64,000 bases of DNA from positions 806,001 to 870,000 of the forward strand of contig NW_026999405.1 of assembly GCF_037126465.1 (NCBI RefSeq). The letters are read 5' to 3'. The first letter of the stretch is position 1. Every line of letters starts with the position of its first letter. The translations under genes were made by a program, and so were the position numbers. This stretch comes from Ornithodoros turicata (taxonomy: Eukaryota > Arthropoda > Arachnida > Ixodida > Argasidae). Positions 50,907 through 59,752 of the stretch are shown here, piece after piece. Under the pieces are notes generated by a model that made no database searches, was not told where the DNA came from, and was given only the letters and a program-made list of their open reading frames with translations.

Positions 50907-51077
50907 CTGCCGCTATCCTAGTCGCTAAATCCTAGTGCTCTTGAATACTTGGTCTTTCTTAGTGTGATTTCTGTTTCGCAGTCTTCAACTATAACCTTCT
51001 GGGGGAGAGCCTTTTCAGGTTCTCGCGGTCGGAAATTGCTTTCTCACCGTCATCCCCTATTCCTTCTCGCAGCGGCC

Positions 51078-51407
51078 ATGCCTCCCCAAAGAAAGCGTAG
51101 TCGCGGGCCTGGACGCTCTCCAGGATCTAGTTCATCTACCGCCCGGCCTCAGGTACCGAGCCGATCCGAGCCACCAACTCACCGGTCAGTGGCTACATGG
51201 ACCGTCGTAGCGGGAGACAGACCGGTATCATGGGCCTCCCGCTCTCGCTGGACCTCTCAACCGCGCCCGCTTCGCACCGACGACCCGGCGAAAGTGCCTC
51301 AACCTTTCAGAGGTCTGTTGTTGACAGACCGACACCTCAATGACCCCCCCGATTCCGCTGACTGCGGAGGAAAAGAGACTTCTGTGTCCTCTGTGTCAAG
51401 TCCCTGA
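51078..51407 (+). CDS. Gypsy accessory frame ORF3, basic N-terminal part
   Basis: 109 codons starting at an ATG in a fair context (GCGGCCATGC), same frame as pol and 171 bases after its stop. The product is very basic and Ser/Pro/Arg-rich (MPPQRKRSRGPGRSPGSSSS) with no membrane segment or signal peptide, so it is not an envelope. At a C7 run (51344-51350) the reading could pass into the +1 frame at 51340-51588. Function unknown; a nucleic-acid-binding or nuclear accessory protein is possible. Confidence 0.5.
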   Translation: MPPQRKRSRGPGRSPGSSSSTARPQVPSRSEPPTHRSVATWTVVAGDRPVSWASRSRWTSQPRPLRTDDPAKVPQPFRGLLLTDRHLNDPPDSADCGGKETSVSSVSSP

Positions 51408-51588
51408 GCTGCACCGTCGAACACATCGACAAGGACCGCTTCACCGAGCTAGGCAACAGTCCAACAGCGGGGACGTGGCCTCAGCGCTAGAGACATTGAG
51501 GAGGCACAGGCCCGACCTCTTAAGGCCTTCCTCCCCACCGAACCCTGGGGACGACGTGGTCCTGGAGTTCGATGACGACGACCTCTAA
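51340..51588 (+). CDS. Gypsy accessory frame ORF3, Cys/His and acidic C-terminal part
   Basis: 82 codons overlapping the previous frame. It contains AEEKRLLCPLCQVPELHRRTH, a possible zinc-binding CxxC...HxxxH, and ends in an acidic tail VVLEFDDDDL. It is most easily read as the second half of one protein joined by a frameshift or indel at the C7 run. Confidence 0.45.
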   Translation: MTPPIPLTAEEKRLLCPLCQVPELHRRTHRQGPLHRARQQSNSGDVASALETLRRHRPDLLRPSSPPNPGDDVVLEFDDDDL

Positions 51589-51631
51589 ACATTCTAAAGT
51601 TTTCGGTTGTCAAACTGGGTTCGACGTTTTG

Positions 51632-51643
51632 CGGTGGGGGAAG
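51632..51643 (+). promoter_or_regulatory. Gypsy polypurine tract
   Basis: CGGTGGGGGAAG directly abuts the 3' LTR start and would prime plus-strand synthesis. Confidence 0.75.
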
Positions 51644-51900
51644 TGTGGGGCGAAGTAGAGGAAGAACTTTGGACGTTGCGGGACGACGAGGAAGTGAGAG
51701 ACTTGAGGGTAAAAGGAGAACGACGAGGGGTTTGAGGGTGAGTGTGGACGTGGAAGCGGAGAAGAAAAGACGCTGTAAGATGTAAGTCATTAAAACAGTG
51801 GTTGTTGAGTATACCTTGTAGTTGCATTTGTGCCTCGCTTTCCACGGAACGCTTTCGAAGGAACGGGCTTTGCCCCCGAGAGTGGGAATAGGCTCCCACA
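51644..51900 (+). repeat. Gypsy 3' LTR
   Basis: 257 bp, identical to the 5' LTR apart from one G/C difference, followed by AAGT. Confidence 0.96.
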
Positions 51901-51904
51901 AAGT

Positions 51905-52131
51905 GGAGCAAGAACGTCGGCATAGCGCGCAGTCGTGGCGTCGGTTGTAGAAGTGGATGGTCTCTGATCGACGGGGAAGGGAGGGAAATCTTCCAGACGC
52001 AGCTCAAAGGGGGAAGACGTCACAGCTGGGGGTGGGAGGTCTTGCAAGATGTGCGTGAGGATTCCCCTCTTCCCCTTTTTTTGTACAGCAGTGTATATGT
52101 CTCTACTATATATACTTATGTGTGTCACCAC
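51905..52131 (-). CDS. PLE upstream frame, 5' part (split by gypsy insertion)
   Basis: Read on the minus strand it includes GILTHILQDLPPPAVTSSPF and TTDATTARYADVLAPL, and then meets the gypsy 3' LTR. Removing the gypsy element and one AAGT copy restores frame with 45712-45307. No in-frame ATG is seen, so the start is unknown. The 5' edge overlaps the terminal repeat. Confidence 0.5.
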
Positions 52132-52214
52132 TTCACTTTGTACCTGAGGAAGCGTGGACCTCCACGCGAAAGCTTGTACAAATTAAACTTAAACAAAAAT
52201 CTTCAGTGTCGGCT
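52066..52214 (+). repeat. PLE terminal repeat, 5' end (inverted copy)
   Basis: About 149 bp, the reverse complement of 42195-42342. The hammerhead here is on the plus strand, antisense to the PLE genes. Confidence 0.88.
52137..52182 (+). ncRNA. Hammerhead-like ribozyme motif (antisense to the PLE)
   Basis: The same sequence as the 42228-42272 motif but on the plus strand: TTTGTAC, CTGAGGA, stem II GCGTGG/CCACGC, GAAA, GCTT, GTACAAA. The core is unmutated. Confidence 0.73.
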
Positions 52215-53070
52215 GTGATAAGGCGGTTGTCACCAGCATCAAGGTCAACGCGGCGCAAAGAAAGGTAAAACAAGAGGCGGGAACACTTGCTCCTCTCCCC
52301 GAAAATACCGTGCACTTTTCTTTGTGACAATCAAGCAGGCGGGGCTAAAGCCGAATTTATACTGCTTTTTGTAGACTATATCTGTTGCGATACAGTGCAT
52401 AGTTTCGGTTGGGTGTGCGGTTATCAGTGGAGGACTTCATATTTCTGTGAAAAAAAAAGTGAGGTTCGCTTGACAATTTTCAAAGTTCAATTGAAAAATA
52501 AATTTCCCGCAATTAAAAATTGTCCAAAACCTTCCTCAATCGTCGCAAAAGTTTCTACGAGGTAATTGCCGAGAGTCCGACAATCCTCCGGCGAGTACGT
52601 AGCCATTTAGAGTATTTTATCACCTAGGGTGAAATACCCTGTATAGAGGTCTTAGATGGTACGTTTGACGACTCGTGACGCATATTTGGCCGTATTTGCC
52701 TGAGTCATTGCTAGCGCAATCGACAAAGCCTGTAAATGCAGTTGTAATGATAATTTTCAAATCATCGTACTTTTGCCAAATCACGAAATCATTGTACTTT
52801 CGACAAGAACAAAAATACAAAAAGAAGAAAAACACCACCGCTCGCTCACTTCTATAAATTTGTAAATTCTATAAATTTACCGCATTTATTGAAAGCATCA
52901 AAAAGTATTTCAGTTTCTGGTGCTCCAATGTCAATTTCTTCTTCGCCTCAAGCTAATGAAGAACGCGAGATTGCCTTCCCTCTATCCGTGCTACACCCTC
53001 CACCGTGCACCGGATTACTTGGACGACTCGTTTCTAATGAGCATGTCAGTGGCCTCCATTTTTATATTTG
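52215..53070. other. Unassigned sequence left of the pentamer array
   Basis: AT-rich, with no gene recognised. AAATTTATAGAA/TTCTATAAATTT words form a small inverted repeat at 52850-52880. Confidence 0.4.
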
Positions 53071-54070
53071 TAGGCTAGGCTAGGCTAGGCTAGGCTAGGC
53101 TAGGCTAGGCTAGGCTAGGCTAGGCTAGGCTAGGCTAGGCTAGGCTAGGCTAGGCTAGGCTAGGCTAGGCTAGGCTAGGCTAGGCTAGGCTAGGCTAGGC
53201 TAGGCTAGGCTAGGCTAGGCTAGGCTAGGCTAGGCTAGGCTAGGCTAGGCTAGGCTAGGCTAGGCTAGGCTAGGCTAGGCTAGGCTAGGCTAGGCTAGGC
53301 TAGGCTAGGCTAGGCTAGGCTAGGCTAGGCTAGGCTAGGCTAGGCTAGGCTAGGCTAGGCTAGGCTAGGCTAGGCTAGGCTAGGCTAGGCTAGGCTAGGC
53401 TAGGCTAGGCTAGGCTAGGCTAGGCTAGGCTAGGCTAGGCTAGGCTAGGCTAGGCTAGGCTAGGCTAGGCTAGGCTAGGCTAGGCTAGGCTAGGCTAGGC
53501 TAGGCTAGGCTAGGCTAGGCTAGGCTAGGCTAGGCTAGGCTAGGCTAGGCTAGGCTAGGCTAGGCTAGGCTAGGCTAGGCTAGGCTAGGCTAGGCTAGGC
53601 TAGGCTAGGCTAGGCTAGGCTAGGCTAGGCTAGGCTAGGCTAGGCTAGGCTAGGCTAGGCTAGGCTAGGCTAGGCTAGGCTAGGCTAGGCTAGGCTAGGC
53701 TAGGCTAGGCTAGGCTAGGCTAGGCTAGGCTAGGCTAGGCTAGGCTAGGCTAGGCTAGGCTAGGCTAGGCTAGGCTAGGCTAGGCTAGGCTAGGCTAGGC
53801 TAGGCTAGGCTAGGCTAGGCTAGGCTAGGCTAGGCTAGGCTAGGCTAGGCTAGGCTAGGCTAGGCTAGGCTAGGCTAGGCTAGGCTAGGCTCGGCTCGGC
53901 TCGGCTCGGCTCGGCTCGGCTCGGCTCGGCTCGGCTCGGCTCGGCTCGGCTCGGCTCGGCTCGGCTCGGCTCGGCTCGGCTCGGCTCGGCTCGGCTCGGC
54001 TCGGCTCGGCTCGGCTGGGCTGGGCTGGGCTGGGCTGGGCTGGGCTGGGCTGGGCTGGGCTGGGCTGGGT
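53071..54070 (+). repeat. Three-block pentamer array, 1000 bp: (TAGGC)164 (TCGGC)25 (TGGGC)11
   Basis: 53071-53890 is TAGGC repeated without a single interruption, 53891-54015 is TCGGC, and 54016-54070 is TGGGC (the last unit ends T). Only the second base changes between blocks. As CTAGG the major unit is one base from the arthropod telomere unit TTAGG. It generates artefactual AEPSR and AQPSP frames on the minus strand. Confidence 0.98.
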
Positions 54071-55263
54071 GTTAGTGCACGTCACAGGACACACAAACTT
54101 CACGTTGTGGTCAGCTGTTGCGTAGTGCAGATTCATGTGTGTCCCGTTGACCTCGCGCAGGTAGCTTATGCATCTGTAGTGCTGTCATTCGTCTGTCGCT
54201 ACCTTCGTGCCCGGTGCGAAGCCCTGCCGAATGAGCGGGCCGGGTGTAAAGAGCTATACTCAGATATCGTCAAAATGGTTTGAACATTATCGGAGCCTTC
54301 GATTGTCCTGATGCTTGTCCTGTGCATACATGTCCCGTGTTCATCTGTTGTACGTTCTAACCCCCTCGCCTCCCCGTGAATGGATTACTTTGCCCTACGC
54401 TGGAAAAAAAAGTCACACGCACGCTCATAGTACAGACGTAGAGGCGAAAAGAAGCGACGTTGCGATCACTGTCCCGTAATGTTTGTTTGTTTTTTCTTCG
54501 CTCGCTTTTGTCGATAGTACAAAAATACAAGATAGAAATGCGCAAGTAAACTTACAAAAGAAAGAGAAAAATAAATAAGAAAAGAAAGCGTTCCAAAAAA
54601 ATTCACATACTTTTACAATGCCAAGGGGAGAAAACGACACGGAGCAACATATGCTGCTCCTTAAGGTGGGCTTCACCTGACATCAAAACGTTACATTTCG
54701 CCATTTTTCGCGGAAACGTACGTACAAATCTAGTGTTAGCGTGTTAGCGCAGCGGTCAAAGTACGCGCGCACGAGAGCGATGAGGGCACGATACCCGCGG
54801 CGGGCGAGACGGCCGGGGAGTAAGACAGAGGATTCCGTCGGAAGCATTCGACGCTACACCTTTGGCAATGTCAGACGTTTGTCTTACGTATGAAAGTTTC
54901 GTTTTTTTTTCTTCCTACTTCCGATTCCGATTCCATTTTTATCCGACACTAGCCATTCTGGTAGGTTTGTGAATTAGGCTTCACCTAACGCACCTGTGCG
55001 CTAGGTGAAGGCGAGTTGCAGAATGGTGACGCCTACCAAAACAATGCCCCGGAAGGAGGCAAATCATGACCAGGAACGGTGTCGATGCCGCTTCGGCTGA
55101 TTTGCTGAGGCGAGTTTCGTTTCTACTGCAACGCGAGGCTATCGAAAACGAGTAAATATAACGAGTTTCGACAAAAACTGATGTTCCACGAACAAGACTC
55201 ATTTAAGAGAAAAAAGTTTCATATTCAAAGCGCACTCTGCTGCACGTATACAGCGTCCATATA
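54071..55263. other. Unassigned sequence with one hairpin
   Basis: 54979-55010 is a 15-bp hairpin (CTTCACCTAACGCAC with GTGCGCTAGGTGAAG). 54360-54680 shares short words, inverted, with 41830-42015. No gene is recognised. Confidence 0.4.
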
Positions 55264-56086
55264 CAGGGTGTCCCAGAAAACGTGTCATTGAATTATAATA
55301 GAAAAACTACGCCACCTAGAATCATGCGGTCAACGGCATTCGCTCTTACTAGGTTTTTGCCAACTCCTGATGTGAATCTTATGTACCGAAAGTTTAATTA
55401 TGTAAATATTTGCTAAAATTTGCCAAGTAAAGGTCTTTTTTTACCCCACCAATATAAAGAGCGTGCCGAATTCACTCAAGTTCATGATAATTGAAGGCGA
55501 TATTTCCGAGCTATCCCATTCGAAAAAATAGCAAACATCATGCTTTTCGTAGCACCGCACCATAACGCGCGACGACTTTTTGAGCGCAATCGCTCTCAGT
55601 CCGACGATAGGGGGTTGTAAACCTATCGCACAGAGTGATAGTAGAAAAAGTGACAGTTCCTGAAATTGGGAGAGGGAATGTGCGATCCCAGCGAAAGTCG
55701 GCCTGATAAGACCTGTGTTATCTCTTTCTGCGTTGCAGGTGTGGGCTGGGTTTCCAACCTCCTTTCGTTGGACTGAGAACGATTTCGCTGAAAAATTTGT
55801 CGCGCGCTAGCTCCGTAGAGCATGACGTTCGGCTATTTTTTCTGATGGGATAGCCCCTGAATATCGCTGTCAATTATCATTAATTCCCTATCATTAAAAG
55901 CGACCTTTACTTGGCAAAATTCCGACTTCAATTCGCAAAAATTTACATTATTAAAATTACGTTGCACGACCTTCACATCAGTCGGTGGCACAAACCTAGT
56001 AAGAACAAATGCAGTTGACCGCATGATCCTACGTGGTGTAGTTTTTCTAAATTATAATTCAATGACACGTTTTCTGGGGCACCCTG
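55264..56086. repeat. Mariner-like hairpin MITE C, 823 bp
   Basis: The ends CAGGGTGTCCCAGAAAACG and CGTTTTCTGGGGCACCCTG are inverted, with TA on both sides. The arms stay complementary far inside (TCATGCGGTCAAC/GTTGACCGCATGA; GAGCTATCCCATTCGA against TGATGGGATAGCCC), about 400 bp each. There is no transposase. Confidence 0.83.
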
Positions 56087-56165
56087 TATACTGGGATGCT
56101 CAAGATATTCCTCTCCAGACCTTCTGCTCTCCTCTCCAGACCTTCCGATACCGATAGCTTCCGAT

Positions 56166-56340
56166 TAGAGCTCTGCCGGGCCCGGGCCCCCGACCCGGCC
56201 CGCGGGCCGAGCCGGGCTTGTTATTGGGTGTGTGCTCCGGGCCGGGCCGAGCCTGTGCCGACAAAATACGCTAGTACCGCGGGCTGGGCCGGGCCCGGGC
56301 CGACAAATATGTTTCCGAGAGTCAGGCCCCGCCGGGCCAC
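56166..56340. repeat. GC-rich foldback, GGGCCCGG family, copy 2 (one end)
   Basis: It begins TAGAGCTCTGCCGGGCCCGG and contains GACAAAATACGCTAGTACCG, the inverted counterpart of a segment in the 23906-24102 copy. The far inverted end is missing. Confidence 0.65.
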
Positions 56341-56754
56341 GCAGTTAATTCATACAATGGAGATGCGTTAGTTCATATCATCATGCGCTTGCGTCATTCC
56401 TGTGCATATTTTGCAAAGACAAGCAAGGGATACTGCATTAGGCATATGATTCGACCCTCTGGAACATTCTGAAAACCACTTTACATTGCTCCTCACTCCT
56501 CACGTATTTCACAATCACTTGGCAAAGCTTGGTGAGATGGGTATGGACTGGGAGAAGGAGTTTGTCGACCGCATCCTGTACCTCCGCAAAAGCTTGACAG
56601 TGTAACGATAACGCCCATGCCCGCGTACGTTCTGGATTTAATTTGGTCTGGTGCGGTTATGGTGTTAAACCGCCATCACTTGTATGTTTGTCTTCTCTCC
56701 TTATAAATTTACTGGTAAATTTGTTGGATAATCGCCAGAAACGCGTACGTCGCG

Positions 56755-56976
56755 GCTGGAAATACTATGCCAGGATCTACTCGCCGGGTCACCGGGCCGG
56801 GCTCTATTTGCTTAGACTCCGGGCCGGGCCGGGCTCTAGTCACTGGGTCACCGGGCCGGGCCGGGTCGGGCTGCATAAAAATATGAAGGCCCGGGTCGGG
56901 TCGGGTCGGGCCGGGCCATTTTTCGATGCGCCCGGGCCGGGTCGGGCCCAGAAAAGTTGGCCCGTGCAGGGCTCTA
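56755..56976. repeat. GC-rich foldback, GGGCCCGG family, copy 3
   Basis: It is made of CGGGCCGGG / GGGTCGGGTCGGG words and ends GGCCCGTGCAGGGCTCTA as in copy 1. The left end is rearranged. Confidence 0.65.
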
Positions 56977-57543
56977 CTCCCGATACCGTCTACCAAGCTA
57001 CAGTAAGCGGTACATATTGCTGCAATACTGCAGGTATCACTTGAACCTCCATGAGAGCCCTCCTGTTGATATGGTTGTGCCTCCTCTTTGTATGCCTGCA
57101 AGAATTCAAAGAAATCTGCCCCCATTCACTGTGTTGTCCTCTACTTGTTCGCAGATGCTCAAAATATTCCTCTCCCGACCTGAAGACAGCTTCCGATTAC
57201 GTCTACCAAGCTACCAAGCTGCAGCAAGCGGTATATATTGGTGCAATACCGCAGGTATCACTTGAACCTCCATGAGAGTCCTCCTGTTGATATAGTTGTG
57301 CCTCCTCTGCCACATCGTGCAAGCCTGCAAGAATTCAAAGAAATCTGCCCCTATTCAATTTGTTGCCCTCTACATGTTCGTAGATGCTCAAGACATCCTT
57401 CTCCAGACATGAAGATTACTTCCGATTACCGTCTACCAAGCTACCAAGCGGTACATATTGCTGCAATACCACCGATGTGACTAATTCCGTGTGAATCCCC
57501 TTCTGCCATTTTAAAAGAGTGTCACTACCTCTTTGACACTTGT

Positions 57544-57949
57544 TCACTCTACGCGACAAATTTCCCGAGACATGAGAAATGTCGCAGCAGACAAACTAGT
57601 GTACACTAATGCTAAGCAAAAGTGCCCGATGCAAAGCATGAAACCAAGTCCCTCAATGTAGACAAGAATAGGCATTGCCCAGTAGGATGTCAAAATGACG
57701 CGGACGCATTGCCCTTCCACCGACAGTTGGTTCGCTCCGGTCCATGACTGGTACACCTTGACAACTGCCCTGGGTATATTGTACCAAAGCAGCCCACAAA
57801 AGACACCCGGATGCAGCGTGAAAACAAGCGCAAGGTATGGCCGCCCTACAGCTAAGAACACTGCTAGACCCGTCAGGTACACAATTGCGAGCGCGGTTTT
57901 CGCCATCATCTTTCCGCCACGAAGCAGTTGATCGACTAGAAGTTTCATC
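57544..57949 (-). CDS. Candidate small membrane protein, four hydrophobic segments
   Basis: A 134-codon minus-strand frame whose ATG (57948) lies one base after a good acceptor (TTTCTTTCAG). A purine/pyrimidine-asymmetric tract precedes it (58220-57970, T/C-rich on the minus strand). Hydrophobic segments fall at about residues 14-36 (MMAKTALAIVYLTGLAVFLA), 39-56, 84-101 and 102-126, with short charged loops between. Cys are scattered. I do not recognise the family. It could be a single coding exon behind a 5'UTR intron, or an exon of a larger gene. No nearby AATAAA was found downstream. Moderate support only. Confidence 0.42.
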
Positions 57950-57969
57950 CTGAAAGAAATGACAGAAGG

Positions 57970-58220
57970 GAATTAGATACGCGAAGAGAGAGAAGGTAGA
58001 CGCGAGGAGAAGTAAACACGAAGAAGATATAGACGCGAAGAGGGCAAACACGAAGAAGAGATAGACGCGAAGAAGAAAAGACAAACACGAAGGAGAGATA
58101 GACGCGAAGAAAAAAGGCAAACACGAAAAGGAGACGGTAGACGCGAAGAAGATACTAGAGAGGAAAAGACGATAGAAGAAGAGAAGAGAGGAAAGACGGA
58201 AAAAGAGGAGACGGAGCGAC
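57970..58220. repeat. GA-rich degenerate tandem repeat
   Basis: Repeats of AGACGCGAAGAAG / CAAACACGAAG of about 30 bp alternate over 250 bp. On the minus strand this is a long polypyrimidine tract just upstream of the 57949 acceptor. Confidence 0.8.
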
Positions 58221-59635
58221 TGGAGGTTCGGAAAGATTGGCGATCGATGGAGATGCACCGTTTTGCAATTAAGTACTCCCTTCTCATCGTCTATGGTGAA
58301 ACGCCAGTTGCCTTTACCACCTAGCGGCACTATACGGAGCACCAGTGCATGGAGCACCTAGCGGCTGTCATTAGATGGTCTGACCTTTCCCCGTATATCT
58401 TTCCTTTTCTCTGCAAATACCCCCTGGTTTTGGTCACGACAACGGTTTCGAAAACATGATAAGCCAATGGCGCTGTTCCTTTGTACGGGGTGATATCACA
58501 TTGCCAAACTTGGATTTGGTAACTTCCTTTTCCGTAGGGCTTTCCATGTATTAAAACTCACAGGAAAAGGGAAGAGGAAGAAGTTATAGTCTCTGTGAGA
58601 AAATGGCAAAATAACAAAATTCGCCGGCCGCAACGCGGTGCTCGCGTGCCCTGGAAAGCCAGATATTGAGACCTATAGCCTTCACACTGCGTTATTTTGC
58701 GAACGACTTCATCAAAAACAATGGTAGATAATAAGGGTTTCTTCGCATGACGTCATTCGCTGGAGACCGCCACTGTCGCTTGCAGGTAGATGTGCTGCAT
58801 ACTCTAGGCACTGATCTCTATGTATAAAGGCTGGAGCGCGCATAGGAGAGGGGCGCGTGGGAGAGAGGTGCGGCAACAGGGCGCCATGTTGGAAGGCCCA
58901 CTGGCGCCTGCTGTTCCCATAGGAAACAATGGGAAGCGATTGGACTTTGAGTATTTATTGCGATTTAAACGCACCTCATTGCTGATTAGCAGGCATCTTT
59001 CTTAGGAATCAGTGTGCTGATGTATTCCAAATGTGCTTCAGTCGTGTTCCTGTAGTTTTTAATGGTAATTGCCTTCTTTTTCTTCTCCGCTGCCTGTATT
59101 CCGAATGGGGGGTCGTAACTGTCGTTCACAGGGCGCATACGCATGAAGGTGAATTTGGTGAATGTTAACCTATAAAATTAATTATTTTTGCTCAGGAAGG
59201 TTTCACACTGTTTGTTATTGTAAGGTAATTCCGTTTTTATATTTTTTGTTTGTTTTCCTTTGTTGTTCGGTTTTCGTGTGGTGTTCCGCGGTTCTCGTTC
59301 GTTATGATGTTGTTTGGTATTGTACGGTTGTAGTTTGACTTTTTCCTTTATCGTATTATGTTCTACGAGTGTCTCTGGGTGTGTCCTGCAATAAGACATC
59401 GATCCTTCTTCTGAAGAGGCTCATTATTTTATTCTACCACATCAGCATCCAGCAATGGGCGATGAAACTCCCTATTCCTCATCTAAAAATAACGTTATTG
59501 TCACGAGTGCTTTCCAGTTGTTCAGCTGTCAGCGTATTTCATTCCAGAAATTCGAAGCGCTGTGCACGAAGAGCATGCACATGCATGACTTATCACATAC
59601 ACTGTAGGAGCGACTGCACATACGAGGTTAACGCA
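58221..59635. other. Unassigned intergenic sequence
   Basis: 58820-58990 is GC-richer with a short plus-strand frame but no recognisable product. 59200-59320 is T/G-rich (TTGTTTG words). Nothing firm. Confidence 0.35.
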
Positions 59636-59639
59636 GCAG

Positions 59640-59645
59640 TTTATT
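59640..59645 (-). terminator. Poly(A) signal AATAAA for the candidate terminal exon
   Basis: A canonical hexamer on the minus strand, 23 bases after the TAA at 59668. Confidence 0.4.
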
Positions 59646-59667
59646 TACTTCCACAGTACCTCACAAA

Positions 59668-59752
59668 TTAAAAGAACAGCGGAACAAATTGGCTTATTGG
59701 CGCAGGTTCCTCATCCGCTTCTTCGGCACAGCTGAGCGACTGTGAGGGGAAC
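59668..59752 (-). CDS. Candidate terminal coding exon of an unidentified gene
   Basis: On the minus strand the acceptor TGTACTTGCAG is followed by one base of a split codon, 27 codons (FPSQSLSCAEEADEEPAPIS, then QFVPLFF) and TAA. An AATAAA signal lies 23 bases after the stop (complement at 59640-59645). The arrangement acceptor, short frame, stop, poly(A) signal suggests a real last exon. Upstream exons were not identified and the family is unknown. Confidence 0.38.

Larger units (their letters stand above)
45713..51900 (+). mobile_element. Ty3/gypsy LTR retrotransposon nested in the PLE
   Basis: 6188 bp with 257-bp LTRs, a primer-binding site, gag, pol, an extra 3' frame, a polypurine tract and a 4-bp target duplication AAGT (45709-45712 and 51901-51904). 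The LTRs start TGTGGG and end CCCACA. They differ at one base (GAAGAAGTTT against GAAGAACTTT near 45736/51667), so the insertion is recent. It lies antisense to the PLE and splits its upstream frame. No envelope-like gene is recognised. Confidence 0.96.
42195..52214 (-). mobile_element. Penelope-like retroelement (PLE), full length, interrupted by a gypsy element
   Basis: The outer ends 42195-42342 and 52066-52214 are near-identical inverted copies of about 148 bp, starting AGCCGACACTGAAGATTT, and each contains a hammerhead-like ribozyme. Inside, on the minus strand, lie an upstream Pro/Ser-rich frame and then the RT plus GIY-YIG frame. Without the nested gypsy element the PLE would be about 3.8 kb. 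Terminal repeats in inverse orientation and hammerhead motifs are both known in the PLE class. The ends differ at only a few positions and the RT frame is intact, so the copy is probably young. I saw no clear target-site duplication. Confidence 0.88.
56096..57480. repeat. Tandem repeat of about 230-bp units, interrupted by GC-rich foldbacks
   Basis: The unit GATACCGTCTACCAAGC..., with TATCACTTGAACCTCCATGA, AGAATTCAAAGAAATCTGCC and AGATGCTCAA, recurs from about 56987, 57205 and 57430. A further partial unit (ATGCTCAAGATATTCCTCTC) lies at 56096-56165. GC-rich foldback sequence (56166-56340 and 56755-56976) sits between the partial unit and the rest. Confidence 0.72.

Noticed and set aside
50949..51588. 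Envelope gene in the gypsy element
   Set aside because: No signal peptide, membrane segment or cleavage site; the product is basic, then acidic.
45713..51900. Direct 257-bp repeats read as PLE pseudo-LTRs
   Set aside because: They start TGTGGG, end CCCACA, adjoin a primer-binding site and a polypurine tract, and are flanked by AAGT, so they are the gypsy LTRs.
53071..54070. Interstitial telomere array
   Set aside because: The unit is CTAGG, not TTAGG, with no true TTAGG copies; recorded only as a similarity.
53885..54136. Minus-strand frame of AEPSR / AQPSP repeats
   Set aside because: Artefact of the TCGGC/TGGGC pentamer array.
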